A stretch of 64,000 nt of DNA from Sphingomonas lacusdianchii (GCF_022664395.1 NZ_JAKRET010000007.1:180932-244931), one strand, 5' to 3'. Shown: positions 9,930 through 25,125, counted from the first letter of the stretch. Translations and numbers: made by a program. The notes: generated from the sequence alone by a model not told the origin.

Positions 9930-12773
9930 ATGGCTTCTTTGCGTAGTTCGTTCCGTTTCGGCGCATCGCTGACCGCGATGGGGATCGCCGGACTGGCGCA
10001 GGTCGCGGTGGCGCAGAACGCACCGACGCGCGGTTCGCTGAATGCTGCACAGGCCGCCGAACAGGGTGTCGATGGCGACGATATCGTCGTGACCGGCGTG
10101 CGCGAGAGCCTTCGCACCGCCCAGGCGATCAAGCGTAACTCCGACCAGATCGTCGATTCGGTCAGCGCGCAGGACATCGGCAAGCTGCCCGACGTCAACA
10201 CCACCGAAGCGTTGCAGCGAATCACCGGTGTGCAGATCCAGCGCCGCTATGGCGAAGGCGCCACCGATTTCGACCACCGGACCCAGCCGGCGATCACCGT
10301 CCGCGGCCTGACCCAGGTGCAGAATTTCCTCGATGGCCGCGCGGTCTATTCGGCGTCGGGCGGTCGCGCCTTCGACCTCGAAGGGATTCCGCCCGAACTG
10401 CTCTCGGGCATCGACGTGTACAAGAACGCGCCCGCCAACATCATCGAAGGCGGCGTCGGCGGCGCGGTCAATCTGCGCACACGTCGGCCGTTCGATTCGA
10501 ACAAGGAAGTCATCAGCGTCACGGCACGCGGCAATTATTACGACCGCGTCGACAAGCCGGGCTATGCCTTTTCCGGCCTCTATTCCAACCGCTACGACAC
10601 CAGCATCGGCGAGATCGGCCTGTTGGTGAACGCGGTCTATTCGAAGAGCCAATATCGTCAGGACGGCCTGCTCGCCGGCCCGTTCGGCGAAGCGCGCCCC
10701 GGATCGATCGCCAATGCGCCGTCCAACGCGCAGATCCCCTATGGTTTCGAAGTGTATGACGATACCGGCGACCGCAAGCGCTTCGGCATCGCCGCCGCCG
10801 TCCAGTGGCAGGCGAGCGACGACCTGCTGCTGACCGCGCAATATCAGGGGACCAAATACTGGTTCAACCGCACCGGCGCCTATTACTACGACTTCAACAA
10901 TCTGCCCGGTAACCAGTATGATTCGCAGGGTCGGGTGACGCAGTACAACACGCTGCCGACGCCGGGTGCCGCCTTCACCTTCAACGACGATGGCTATGCG
11001 ACCAGCGGTTCGCTGTCGCCGCAGACCTTCGAGACCGGTCGCTTCGATCAGGAATTGTGGAGCGCGTCGCAGAACCTGACCTTCAACGCCGCATGGCAGG
11101 CGACCGACCGCGCAAAGGTCAGCTTCGACGTCCAGTATCTGACGTCCTATTACAATGCCGATCGCAACGGCCACGTCCTGTCGCTCTACAGCCGCACCGG
11201 ACAGAATGCGACCGGCCAATATGGCAGCACGCTCGCGCCGCACCCCTCGACCGTCATCTTCGACCTGCGCGGCAAATATCCGCGCTGGGACGTGACCGAT
11301 CCGTCGGTGCTCAACAATCCCGCGAACTACTCGTTGCCGTTCATCGCCGATTCGCTCCAGCGCAACGACGCCGATACGCTCGCGCTCGCCTATGACCTCG
11401 AATATGAGGTCGAGGGCGGCTTCCTGAAGAAGCTGCGCGGCGGTGCGCGCTATGCCGACAATTCGATCGAGCTGCGCGGTACCTGGAACGGCGTCTGTCT
11501 GTATCAGGGGATCGCGCCGGGCTGTCGCGACGTGCCGCAGGGTACGCCGCTGATCCCGCTCACCAATTTCCCGCAGCTGGCGATGAAGGGTCCGTCGAAG
11601 AACTGGTTTGACGGCAATACCGTGACCGGCGGCATCCTCTATCCCGCCTTCCCCGCCGGCGATGGTGTTTGGGAACAGACCAAGGCACTCTACGCGCTGT
11701 TCGGGGCGCAGACCAAAGACGCGTTCACGCCGGGTGACCTCAATACCCAGACCGAAAAGACCTACACCGCGTGGGGCATCGCCGATTACGCGTTCGACGC
11801 CGGCGGCGTGCGGTTCGACGGCGGTCTGGGCGTTCGCATCGTCAAGACCAAGACGACGTCGATCGGCACGCAGTTCAACAACGATGGCAGCGTCTCGCCG
11901 CTGTCGGTCGGCAACGACTATACCAACGTCCTGCCCAGCGTGAACATCCGCGCCCGCTTCACCGACCAGTTCCAGATGCGCTTCGCCTATTCGAAGGGGG
12001 TTGCGCGGCCGAACTTCGACGTGCTGTCGACCAACGTCACGCTGCAGAACCCGAACCAGGTCGATCCCAGCAACGGGCTGCCCTTCGCCAATTCGGGCAA
12101 CCCGTATCTGCGCCCGATCAAATCGGACAATCTCGACCTGACCGCCGAATGGTATTTCGCGCCGACCGGATCGCTGACCGCCGGCCTGTTCTACAAGTCG
12201 GTCAATGGCTTCCTGTCGAGCGGCCGGTTCATCGGCACCTATGGCGGCCGGTCGTACAATGTGAATTCGTCGGTCAATTCGGGCGACGGCACGGTCAAGG
12301 GGCTGGAGGCCGGCTATCAGCAGTTCTTCGACTTCCTGCCGGGGCTGCTGAGCGGCCTCGGTGTGCAGGCCAACTACACCTATGTCGACTCGAACGTGGA
12401 AAACCCCTTCTCGTCGTCGGCCAACAACCTGCCCTCGTCGCTGCCGCTCGAGAAACTGTCGAAGCATAGCTACAATCTGATCGGGCTGTACGAAAAGGGT
12501 CCGATCACCGCCCGCGTCGCGTGGAACTGGCGGTCGAGCTATCTCGAACAGACCACCGGCAGCGGCGCAAACGGACAGGGCCAGTTCGCCAAGCCCTATG
12601 CCTCGCTCGACGCGTCGATCAGCTACAACCTGACCGACAAGATCGCGGTATCGGCCGATGTCGTGAACCTGAACAACCGCATGAACGTCCTCTATATCGG
12701 CACGCCGTCGGCACCGCTGCAATATCAGCTCAACGACCGTCGTTTCGGCCTGTCGGTCCGCGCGACCTATTGA
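9930..12773 (+). CDS. TonB-dependent outer-membrane receptor
   Basis: About 947 residues. Signal peptide (to VAVAQ), N-terminal plug with DDIVVTGVRESLRTAQAIKRNSD-type start and DVNTTEALQRITGVQIQR, a GGVGGAVNLRTRRP plug segment, then a 22-strand-type barrel closing with FGLSVRATY. This is the IroE/TBDT-carbohydrate type receptor of sphingomonads, which imports oligosaccharides using TonB-ExbBD energy. GGGGAGG six bases before ATG 9930 fixes the start (9924 is too close). First gene of the plus-strand part of the locus; a strong terminator follows. Confidence 0.93.
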   Translation: MASLRSSFRFGASLTAMGIAGLAQVAVAQNAPTRGSLNAAQAAEQGVDGDDIVVTGVRESLRTAQAIKRNSDQIVDSVSAQDIGKLPDVNTTEALQRITGVQIQRRYGEGATDFDHRTQPAITVRGLTQVQNFLDGRAVYSASGGRAFDLEGIPPELLSGIDVYKNAPANIIEGGVGGAVNLRTRRPFDSNKEVISVTARGNYYDRVDKPGYAFSGLYSNRYDTSIGEIGLLVNAVYSKSQYRQDGLLAGPFGEARPGSIANAPSNAQIPYGFEVYDDTGDRKRFGIAAAVQWQASDDLLLTAQYQGTKYWFNRTGAYYYDFNNLPGNQYDSQGRVTQYNTLPTPGAAFTFNDDGYATSGSLSPQTFETGRFDQELWSASQNLTFNAAWQATDRAKVSFDVQYLTSYYNADRNGHVLSLYSRTGQNATGQYGSTLAPHPSTVIFDLRGKYPRWDVTDPSVLNNPANYSLPFIADSLQRNDADTLALAYDLEYEVEGGFLKKLRGGARYADNSIELRGTWNGVCLYQGIAPGCRDVPQGTPLIPLTNFPQLAMKGPSKNWFDGNTVTGGILYPAFPAGDGVWEQTKALYALFGAQTKDAFTPGDLNTQTEKTYTAWGIADYAFDAGGVRFDGGLGVRIVKTKTTSIGTQFNNDGSVSPLSVGNDYTNVLPSVNIRARFTDQFQMRFAYSKGVARPNFDVLSTNVTLQNPNQVDPSNGLPFANSGNPYLRPIKSDNLDLTAEWYFAPTGSLTAGLFYKSVNGFLSSGRFIGTYGGRSYNVNSSVNSGDGTVKGLEAGYQQFFDFLPGLLSGLGVQANYTYVDSNVENPFSSSANNLPSSLPLEKLSKHSYNLIGLYEKGPITARVAWNWRSSYLEQTTGSGANGQGQFAKPYASLDASISYNLTDKIAVSADVVNLNNRMNVLYIGTPSAPLQYQLNDRRFGLSVRATY

Positions 12774-12781
12774 TCCCCACC

Positions 12782-12819
12782 TGCCGGCGTGGTGACGTCC
12801 GCCACGCCGGCAATTTTTT
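12782..12819 (+). terminator. Rho-independent terminator after the TonB receptor
   Basis: Eleven-base perfect stem TGCCGGCGTGG / CCACGCCGGCA with a 9-base loop, followed by ATTTTTT. It lies between the receptor and the DUF6445 gene and could make receptor mRNA more abundant than that of downstream genes through partial read-through. Confidence 0.9.
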
Positions 12820-12834
12820 CGGGGACATGTTACC

Positions 12835-13532
12835 ATGCGGATCGCACTGGATCGGGTGACCGTCCATCATGTCGGGAACGAACGCGAACCCGTTCTGGTG
12901 ATCGATGTTGCGACCGGCGCGGCCGATGCGTTGGTCGATCATGCCGCGACCCGCGCCACCTTCGCGCCGGCGGCCAGCGTCGGCAGCCACTATCCCGGCC
13001 TGCTCGGCACCGCACCGACCGCCTATATCGACGGGCTGGTCCGCGACGTCCTGCCCCTGCTTTCCCGCCATTTCGGCGGACAGGCACTGCGCCCGGTCCG
13101 GGCACGCGGCAATTTCTCGCTGGTGACGACCGATCCGGGCGATTTGTCGGTCGAACAGCGCGCACCGCATGTCGATGCCGCCGACCGGCTGCAATTCGCG
13201 GCGGTCCATTATCTGTGCGCCGGTGATCAGGGCGGCACCGGCTTCTTCCGCCACAATGCGACCGGTTTCGAAACCATCGATCCCGATCGTCTCCCCGCCT
13301 ATGACGCCGCCCGGCGCGTGGAGGAGGGACGCTCCGGCAATGGCTATCCCGGACAGGGCGACGATCCAGCCTTCGCCCCGATCGCCCAGTGCCGGGCGGT
13401 ACGCGACCGGATCGTGCTGTACCGCGCGGCGCTGCTTCATTCGGGGCTGATCGCGCGGGTACCCGACCATGCCGACGATCCGCGTCGCGGGCGGCTGACC
13501 GGCAATCTCTTCCTGCAGTGTGCGGTCGCGGC

Positions 13533-13536
<4 letters not shown>
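12835..13536 (+). CDS. DUF6445-family protein (2OG-oxygenase-like)
   Basis: 233 residues. The core resembles the double-stranded beta-helix of 2-oxoglutarate/Fe(II) oxygenases: a histidine-acid pair in PHVDAADRLQFAAVHYL and a later histidine plus arginine in LLHSGL...RGRLTGNLFLQ. DUF6445 genes commonly stand between TonB receptors and tryptophan-halogenase-like genes in sphingomonads, caulobacters and xanthomonads; their role is not established. The gene overlaps the halogenase start by 4 bases (ATGA), so the two are translationally coupled. Confidence 0.75.
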
Positions 13537-18306
<4,770 letters not shown>

Positions 18307-18307
<1 letters not shown>

Positions 18308-19662
18308 TGCGCGGCGCCGGTGTCGCCATCGTAGTGACGGCGGGGCTGCTGGTCGCCGCCGCCGCCCCTGCGCCGCGCTGGGATAGTTCCGGGGCGGCCA
18401 ACCCGCTGCTGCTGGGCTATTTCGCCGATCCCTCGATCGTGCGCGACGGCAACCGCTGGTATATCTTCGCGACCATCGATCCATGGGGCGACGACCGGCT
18501 GGGGCTGTGGACGTCGGACAATGGCCGCGACTGGCGCTTCTCGCTGCCCAACTGGCCGACCAAGGCGGCGGCGACCAGCCCGACCTCGGGCGATTCGAAG
18601 GTCTGGGCACCGTCGGTGGTGAAGGCCGCCAATGGTCGCTGGTACATGTATGTCTCGGTCGGCAGCGAAGTGTGGGTCGGCAGTGCCACGTCGCCCGCCG
18701 GCCCCTGGGCCGATGCAAATGGCGGCAAGCCGCTGATCAACAAGAATTTCGACCTGCGCTATCACATGATCGATGCCGAAGCGTTCATCGACGAGGACGG
18801 GCAGGCCTATCTCTATTGGGGATCGGGGCTGAACTGGGTCAACGGTCATTGCTTCGTCGTGAAGCTGAAGCCCGACATGGTGACGTTCGACGGCACCCCG
18901 CGCGACGTGACCCCGCCCAATTATTTCGAAGGGCCGTTCATGGTCCGGCAGGGGAAACACTATCTGCTGACCTATAGCGACGGGAAGACGACGACCGACA
19001 CCTACAAGGTCCGCTATGCGATCGGCGACACGCCGTTCGGACCGTTCCGCGAAGGACCGGACAGCCCGATCCTGTCGACCGATGCCGCGCGGTCGGTCAT
19101 CAGCCCCGGCCACCATGCCGTGTTCCGTTCGGGGGGGCAGCCCTATATCCTCTATCACCGCCACGGCCTGCCCTTTCCGCCGCCCGGTGACGCCGTCCTG
19201 CGGCAGATCGCGGTCGATCCGCTCACGATCCGTGCCGATGGCAGTATCGCGAAGGTGGTGCCGAGCCATGGCAGCATGGTAAGCGGCTTCGCCGCACGGC
19301 GCGACGCCGGCTTGCGCTGGCGGGCGAGCGGGCAGGGCAGCGACAAGCTGCACGGACCCGAGCGCGCGGCCGACGATAATTATGCGACGTGGTGGGCACC
19401 GGCCAAGGGGGCGGCCCCGCAACTGACCGCCGACCTTGGCGCCGTACGGCCGGTCAAGGGTAGCGCGCTGCGCATGCGTTTCCCGACGCAGCGCTACACG
19501 CTGTCGGTGGAAGGATCGCGCGACGGGCGGATCTGGCAAAAGCTGGCGACGGTGGACCAGGCGACCGGATCACCGATCGACCTCAGCCACCCGGCCCAAG
19601 TCCGCTATCTGCGCTTGCAGGTGCCGGCCGATGCCGGCGTGTGGGAGTGGACGCTGCGGTAG
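18307..19662 (+). CDS. GH43 glycosidase with F5/8-type carbohydrate-binding domain
   Basis: 451 residues: signal peptide, a five-bladed GH43 propeller (residues ~30-320) and a C-terminal discoidin/F5/8 type C domain (ERAADDNYATWW ... VRYLRLQVP). Catalytic acids of the family are in YFADPSIV (base), HMIDAEAFID (pKa modulator) and YFEGPFM (acid). Candidate activities in GH43 are arabinofuranosidase, xylosidase or exo-beta-1,3-galactosidase; the neighbours favour the last or an arabinofuranosidase. One-base overlap with the GH2 stop shows coupling. Confidence 0.88.
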
Positions 19663-19748
19663 TGTAGTACGCCGTGCTGCGGTGAACCACCGATGCCACC
19701 GCCGTGACGCGGCGAAAAGAGACGGCATGCCGCACGAAGATGCGCGTC

Positions 19749-19812
19749 TTTTCCCTCTGCCGACGGGAGAGGGAAGGAGCGGCGCAGCCGCGGAAGGGTG
19801 AGGGGGATCGCC
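19749..19812. repeat. Purine/pyrimidine-rich palindromic repeat
   Basis: CCCTCTGCCGACGGGAGAGGG forms a hairpin and is followed by AGCGGCGCAGCCGC and GGAAGGGTGAGGGGGA. It resembles, without being the same as, the CCTCCCC/GGGGAGG elements at 41602 and 53382. It fills part of the 276-base gap between the GH43 gene and the esterase gene; no gene or clear promoter is seen in the rest of the gap. Confidence 0.45.
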
Positions 19813-19938
19813 GCCGGCCGCGTTCGCGCCCCTTCAGCATGAACCGTTCTGCCTGTCACCGTCCCCACCGCCAATTTCCCGTTGCGCGACCGCCGACTTT
19901 CCCCAACCATGGTCGCAACGAACAAGGGGGAGGGATCG

Positions 19939-21150
19939 ATGAAGACACGGGTTTTGCTCGCGATATCGGCATCTGCGCTCTGGCCGGCGGTCGCGTCGGC
20001 CCAAACGTCGGCACCGACCGCGCCGGTTGCCAATTGCCTGCCGAAAAGCTGGCTCGACATGCAGCCGCCGTACAAGTCGGTCGAGGTCCTGCCCGACGGA
20101 CGGGTAACGTTCCGGTTGTGCGCTCCGCTCGCGCGCGAGGCGAAGGTCATCAGCCCCGATCTGGGCGACCTGATCCCCGGCGGCGCGACCAATGGCGTCG
20201 CCAACGGGCTGGCGCTGACCCGCGATGCGACCGGGCTGTGGACCGGCACGACCGGCCGCCCGGTGCCGGCGTCTCCCTATCGCTTCAGCTTTCAGGTCGA
20301 TGGCGCCCCGGTACCCGATCCGCAGGGGACGATGGTGTCGGAACGGCTGACCGGCGTGACCAGCGTGTTCGAGGTTCCCGGCCCGGCCGCCGCGTTTCAG
20401 GAATATCGCAAGGACGTCGCGCACGGCGTGGTCGGCACGATCGAATATTGGTCGAATGCCCTGGGACGGAAACGGCGGGCGCATGTCTATACGCCGCCGG
20501 GCTATACCGGCGATGCGCGGCGCTATCCGGTGCTGTATCTGGTGCATGGTGCCGGCGACAGCGACGATAGCTGGACCAGCATCGGCCATGCTCAGTACAT
20601 CCTCGACAATCTGATCGCCGCCGGACAGGCGGTACCGATGATCGTCGTCATGCCCGCCGGCCATACGCCGATGCGGCCGAACCAGAATATGCTGGTCAAC
20701 ACCGATTTCGGCAGCGACCTGACCACCGATCTGATCCCGCTGATCGATCGCAGCTATCGTACCGTTGCGAAGCCCGAAATGCGCGCGATGGCGGGGTTGT
20801 CGATGGGTGGCGCGCATACGCTGAACTTCGGCCTGCCGCGCTCCGACCTGTTCCGCTATGCCGGCATCTTCTCGATGGGACTGGGATTCCAGGATCCGGC
20901 GAAGGAGATCGACGACTATGAAACGCGCAACGCTGCCGGGTTGCGTCGTTCGGCAAAGGACATGAAGCTCGTCTGGTACGGCATGGGCAAGACCGATTTC
21001 CTGTACGGCACGGTCGCGCCGACGCGGGCGATGCTCGACAAATATGGCATCCGCTACACCTATGTCGAAAGCGAAGGCGGGCATGAGTGGGGCAATTGGC
21101 GCAGCTATCTCAACCAGTTCGCGCCGAAGCTGTTTCGTGTCGGTAGCTGA
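19939..21150 (+). CDS. Secreted esterase, CE1/enterochelin-esterase-like
   Basis: 403 residues: signal peptide (LLAISASALWPAVASA), an N-terminal Ig-like/CBM48-type domain (VEVLPDGRVTFRLCAPLAREAKV), then an alpha/beta hydrolase with the oxyanion region YLVHGAGDSDDSW, nucleophile serine in AGLSMGGAHTL and histidine in EGGHEWGNW. This architecture is typical of feruloyl/acetyl-xylan esterases of family CE1 in sugar loci, so it probably removes acyl groups from the glycan. GGGGGAGGG before ATG 19939 sets the start. Confidence 0.87.
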   Translation: MKTRVLLAISASALWPAVASAQTSAPTAPVANCLPKSWLDMQPPYKSVEVLPDGRVTFRLCAPLAREAKVISPDLGDLIPGGATNGVANGLALTRDATGLWTGTTGRPVPASPYRFSFQVDGAPVPDPQGTMVSERLTGVTSVFEVPGPAAAFQEYRKDVAHGVVGTIEYWSNALGRKRRAHVYTPPGYTGDARRYPVLYLVHGAGDSDDSWTSIGHAQYILDNLIAAGQAVPMIVVMPAGHTPMRPNQNMLVNTDFGSDLTTDLIPLIDRSYRTVAKPEMRAMAGLSMGGAHTLNFGLPRSDLFRYAGIFSMGLGFQDPAKEIDDYETRNAAGLRRSAKDMKLVWYGMGKTDFLYGTVAPTRAMLDKYGIRYTYVESEGGHEWGNWRSYLNQFAPKLFRVGS

Positions 21151-21186
21151 CGCAAATCTACCCGGCGGGCGGTAGTTCTGCACGAT

Positions 21187-21408
21187 ATGGCGGACCCGGT
21201 GGCGGCGGTAGGATCGGCCATGCCCAACCAGCCCCCGCCCCCGCCGCATGCCGTCCCCGAGCCCGAGGATCGCGACTATCTGCTCAAGCGCGCCGACCAG
21301 CATCGGCGGCAGGGCGAACGATGCGACGATGCCAGCAAGTCGCTTCACGCCCGGTTCCAGCGCCTATACGAAGATCGCGCCGCAGCGCTGCCGCCGACCG
21401 ATCACTGA
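21187..21408 (+). CDS. Small hypothetical protein
   Basis: 73 residues; a Pro-rich start (QPPPPPHAVPEPE) followed by one charged helix (DYLLKRADQHRRQGERCDDASKSLHARFQRLYEDR). I do not recognise a named family. The helix looks like a real coding sequence rather than a shadow, and no other gene covers it. The start could also be ATG at 21220 (MPNQ). No signal peptide. Confidence 0.5.
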   Translation: MADPVAAVGSAMPNQPPPPPHAVPEPEDRDYLLKRADQHRRQGERCDDASKSLHARFQRLYEDRAAALPPTDH

Positions 21409-21523
21409 TCGCTTGCCACCGGGCCGTTTCGCGAATTAGGATCGCACCCATAAAAAGGTCGCGCATCGGCAAGCGGCCTGTGGGTGAGGCGGCATCGATG
21501 CGTCGGCAGCGACAGGGACGGCG

Positions 21524-22420
21524 GTGACCGCAGGCGACGACCATCGCCCGCCGTTCGTCGACGCGCATTTCCACCTGTGGGACCATGACGTGCTGCGCTA
21601 TCCGTGGCTTGACGATCCGGCGCAGGCGGCGATCGCGCCCGATTACCGGATCGACGACTATCGGCGTGAGACGGCGCCGTGGAACCTGGTCGGCGCGGTG
21701 CATGTCGATGCCGGAGCGCATCCCGGTCAGGGGCGGGCGGAGACCGACTGGCTCGCCGGGGTCGCGGCGGCGGATGGCCTCCCGAGTGCGATCGTCGCCC
21801 GCGTCGCGCTCGACCGGTCGGATGTCGAGGGCGAACTGGCATGGCAGACGGCGCAACCGGGCGTGCGCGGTATCCGCCACCTCATCAACTGGCATCCGCG
21901 CGATGCCGCGCGCCGCGCCTGTGACCGCGATCTGACCCGCGATCCGGACTGGGCACGAGGCTATGCGCTGCTCGGCAAATATGGGCTGAGCTTCGATTTT
22001 CACGGCTTTCCGCCGCAACTGGCGGGGCTGGTCGAACTGGCGCGCGCGCATCCCGACGTGCCGGTGGTGCTCAACCACCTCGCGCTGCCGATCCTGTCCG
22101 ATGGGCTGGACGATTGGCGGCGCGGGCTGATCGCCTTTGCCGAACTGCCGCATGCCGCGATCAAGCTGTCGGGGGCGGGTTTCATCGACCCCGCGCTCGA
22201 CCCTGCGGTGCTCGCGCCGATCGTCCGCGAGGTGATCGACCGCTTCGGCCCCGACCGAGTGATGATCGCGACCAATTTCCCGACCGACCGGCTGGCGGCG
22301 GGGCTCGATGCCACATTGTCGACCTATGCGGCGCTGTTGTCGGACCTGTCCGACGACGAACGGCGGGCGGTGTGGGGACGAAGTGCCGGTCGCTTCTATC
22401 GGCTGGACCTCGATCTGTAG
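21524..22420 (+). CDS. Amidohydrolase, L-fuconolactonase-like
   Basis: 298-residue TIM-barrel hydrolase of the COG3618 group (lactonases of L-fuconate, L-rhamnonate or pyrone dicarboxylate). FVDAHFHLWDHD at the N terminus, HLINWHP, a histidine strand near VVLNHLALP and NFPTD with the late catalytic aspartate. Next to a fucosidase and a sugar dehydrogenase it probably opens L-fucono-1,5-lactone in non-phosphorylating fucose catabolism. No signal peptide, so cytoplasmic. GTG 21524 has AGGGA five bases upstream. Confidence 0.85.
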   Translation: MTAGDDHRPPFVDAHFHLWDHDVLRYPWLDDPAQAAIAPDYRIDDYRRETAPWNLVGAVHVDAGAHPGQGRAETDWLAGVAAADGLPSAIVARVALDRSDVEGELAWQTAQPGVRGIRHLINWHPRDAARRACDRDLTRDPDWARGYALLGKYGLSFDFHGFPPQLAGLVELARAHPDVPVVLNHLALPILSDGLDDWRRGLIAFAELPHAAIKLSGAGFIDPALDPAVLAPIVREVIDRFGPDRVMIATNFPTDRLAAGLDATLSTYAALLSDLSDDERRAVWGRSAGRFYRLDLDL

Positions 22421-22429
22421 GAGAGAATG

Positions 22430-24115
22430 ATGAAGGCGACACGGCGCGAGATGATCGGCGGCAGCCTCGCTGCGACCGCGATGGCACCGGCGGTGGCGTC
22501 GGCGGTGACGACCCAGCCGACGCCGATGGGCGCGGGCCGTGCGCTGAAGGTGCCGCCGCCGGCACGCTTCACTCCCGACTGGCAATCGCTGACCTCTGGC
22601 TACAGCGTCCCCGACTGGTTCCGCGATGCGAAGTTCGGCATCTGGGCGCACTGGACCGCGCAATGCGTGCCGGAGGCGGGCGACTGGTATGCCCGCGATA
22701 TGTATCTGCCGGGCAGCCGCGCCTATACGCATCACCTGAAAACCTATGGCCACCCCGCCGATCGCGGCTTCATGGAGATCCAGAATCTGTGGAAGGCCGA
22801 CCGCTGGGACCCCGCCCGCTTACTCGACATCTACAAGAAAGCCGGCGCCCGCTATTTCATGGCCCTCGCCAATCACCACGACAATCTCGACGCCTATGCC
22901 TCGCGCCATCACCCATGGAACACGACGCGGGTCGGGCCGAAGCGCGATATCGTCGGCACCTGGGCGAAACTGGCGCGCGAACGCGGGCTTCGCTTCGGCG
23001 TGTCGAACCATTCGGCGCATGCGTGGCACTGGAACCAGCCGGCCTATGGCTATGACCCCGACGGACCGCGTGCCGGCCAGCGCTACGACGCCTACAAGCT
23101 GACCGCGGCACAGGGGCGCGGCAAATGGTGGGACGGGCTCGACCCGCAGCAACTCTATACCGGGCGGCACATGCCGATGCCCGACGGCATCCGCACCCCC
23201 GCGGAAGCCGATCTATGGCACGAGGCGACCGACCGGCTATGGACCGAGGGCGTGCCGGCCAACAGCGACTTCGCCCGCAACTGGGAACTGCGCTGCCGCG
23301 ACCTGATCGAGCAGCACCGCCCGGACATGGTCTATTTCGACAATTTCGACCTGCCGCTCGAACAGCACGGGCTCGACCTGACCGCATGGTATTACAATCA
23401 GTCGATGGCGTGGAATGGCGGCCGGTTGGAAGCCGTGGTTACCGCCAAGACGACGCCGCCGCAGCGGCGTATGGGAATTGTCGATGACGTTGAACGTGGC
23501 GGCAAAAGCTATATCGAGCGTTTCCCTTGGCAGACAGATACTTGCCTGGGCAATTGGCACTATGACGCCGATCTGGCCGCGCGCGACGGATACAAGTCCG
23601 CGGCCACCGTCATCCATACTTTGTGCGATGTCGTGTCGAAAAACGGCAATCTGATGCTGTCGGTGCCGATGCGCGGCGACGGCACGATCGACGACAAGGA
23701 AGAGCGGATCGTCGGTGAGATCGGCGACTGGATGCAGCGCTTCGGCAGCGCGATCTATGCGACGCGACCGTGGAAGCGGTTCGGCGAGGGACCGACCCGG
23801 GCAGGCCAAGGGCTGTTTTCGGAAGGCGGCCCGAAGTCGCCCTATGGTGCCAGGGACATTCGCTATGCGACGCGCGGCGACGATCTCCACGCGCTGGTGC
23901 TCGGCTGGCCCGAGGATAATGTCGTGCGACTGACGCTGCTCGGCAGCGACGACCCGACGCTGACCGGCGAGGTGCGCCGCGTGACCCTGGCCGGCGACGC
24001 CGCGCCGCTGGCGTTCCGGCGCACCGGCGATGCGCTGGAGGTGACGCTGCCCGCCGCCGCGCGCCATCCCATCGGTATCGCGCTGATCCTGTCGGGCAGG
24101 GGACTGACCGTATGA
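22430..24115 (+). CDS. GH29 alpha-L-fucosidase, exported
   Basis: About 561 residues. N-terminal ATRREMIGGSLAATAMAPAVASA looks like a twin-arginine or RR-containing signal peptide. GH29 barrel with WFRDAKFGIWAHW, ARYFMALANHHDNLD, and the nucleophile aspartate in VYFDNFDLP; a beta domain closes the protein. Releases terminal L-fucose. The ATG pair at 22427/22430 lies after GGAGAGA; spacing favours the second. Its stop overlaps the start of the dehydrogenase (ATGA). Confidence 0.9.
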   Translation: MKATRREMIGGSLAATAMAPAVASAVTTQPTPMGAGRALKVPPPARFTPDWQSLTSGYSVPDWFRDAKFGIWAHWTAQCVPEAGDWYARDMYLPGSRAYTHHLKTYGHPADRGFMEIQNLWKADRWDPARLLDIYKKAGARYFMALANHHDNLDAYASRHHPWNTTRVGPKRDIVGTWAKLARERGLRFGVSNHSAHAWHWNQPAYGYDPDGPRAGQRYDAYKLTAAQGRGKWWDGLDPQQLYTGRHMPMPDGIRTPAEADLWHEATDRLWTEGVPANSDFARNWELRCRDLIEQHRPDMVYFDNFDLPLEQHGLDLTAWYYNQSMAWNGGRLEAVVTAKTTPPQRRMGIVDDVERGGKSYIERFPWQTDTCLGNWHYDADLAARDGYKSAATVIHTLCDVVSKNGNLMLSVPMRGDGTIDDKEERIVGEIGDWMQRFGSAIYATRPWKRFGEGPTRAGQGLFSEGGPKSPYGARDIRYATRGDDLHALVLGWPEDNVVRLTLLGSDDPTLTGEVRRVTLAGDAAPLAFRRTGDALEVTLPAAARHPIGIALILSGRGLTV

Positions 24116-25125
24116 AGGCGCTGGTCTGTGCCGAGCCGTTCGACCTGCGCCTCGAAACCCGCGAACCGCCGCGTCCGGCGGCGGGCGAAGTGCTGCTGCG
24201 CATGCGGCGGGTCGGCCTGTGCGGCACCGACTATCATATCTATGCCGGCAAGCATCCGTTCCTCGACTATCCCCGGCTGATCGGTCACGAACTGGCGGGC
24301 GAGGTCGTCGAGGCGCCGGCCGGCAGCCGCCTTGCAATCGGGCAGGTGGTGACGGTCAATCCCTATCTGCCGTGCGGCACCTGCCGCGCGTGCCGGCGCA
24401 GCAAACCCAATTGCTGCGCAGCAATTCGCGTGCTGGGCGTGCATGTCGATGGCGGACTGTGCGAATGGCTGACCGTGCCCGAGGCGGCGGTGGTCGATGC
24501 GACCGGCCTGACCCTCGAACAGGCGGCGATGGTCGAATTCCTCGCGATCGGGGCACATGCGGTCCGGCGGGCGGAGGTCGGCGCGGGCGACTGGGTGCTG
24601 GTGGTCGGCGCCGGGCCGATCGGCGTGGGCACAGCATTGTTCGCGCGCATCGCCGGAGCCGGGAGGATCGTGCTGGCCGATACGCGGCCGCAACGGCTCG
24701 ACTATGCCCGCAGCCAATTCGGGTTCGAGGAGGCGGTGGTTGCCGACGCGGCGCTGGCCGAAACGCTGGCGGTGATGACCGATGGTGAAATGTTCGACCA
24801 GGTGTTCGACGCCACCGGCAATATCGCGGCGATGCGCGCCGGCCTCGCCTATGTCGCGCATGGCGGCGACTATACGCTGGTCGGGGTGTGCAAGGACGAT
24901 CTGGTCTTCGCCGATCCCGAATTCCACAAGCGCGAGACGACGCTGCGCGCCAGCCGCAACGCGCTGTCGGTCGATTTCGACCATGTCATCGACAGCATCC
25001 GCAGCGGCCAAATCGCGACCGATCGCATCGCCACGCATCACCTGTCGATCGACGAGGCGCCCACGCGGGTGCCGCAGCTGATCGACGAGGCGGACAGCGT
25101 GCTGAAAGCGATCGTCAGCCTGTAG
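24112..25125 (+). CDS. Zinc-dependent sugar/alcohol dehydrogenase (MDR family)
   Basis: 337 residues. Catalytic zinc ligands in GLCGTD and GHE; structural zinc cysteines in PCGTCRACRRSKPNCC; NAD site VGAGPIGVGTALFA. Closest in style to L-galactonate 5-dehydrogenase, threonine dehydrogenase and L-fucose-type dehydrogenases. By context it probably oxidises L-fucose or an L-sugar acid released by the enzymes upstream. Overlaps the fucosidase stop by 4 bases and runs 11 bases into the convergent serine hydrolase gene. Confidence 0.87.
   Translation: MKALVCAEPFDLRLETREPPRPAAGEVLLRMRRVGLCGTDYHIYAGKHPFLDYPRLIGHELAGEVVEAPAGSRLAIGQVVTVNPYLPCGTCRACRRSKPNCCAAIRVLGVHVDGGLCEWLTVPEAAVVDATGLTLEQAAMVEFLAIGAHAVRRAEVGAGDWVLVVGAGPIGVGTALFARIAGAGRIVLADTRPQRLDYARSQFGFEEAVVADAALAETLAVMTDGEMFDQVFDATGNIAAMRAGLAYVAHGGDYTLVGVCKDDLVFADPEFHKRETTLRASRNALSVDFDHVIDSIRSGQIATDRIATHHLSIDEAPTRVPQLIDEADSVLKAIVSL

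Noticed and set aside
9858..12836. Minus-strand open frame of 992 codons opposite the TonB receptor
   Set aside because: The frame is Arg/Gly/Val/Asp-rich with no domain, and it mirrors the codon structure of the well-recognised receptor; typical antisense openness of GC-rich DNA.
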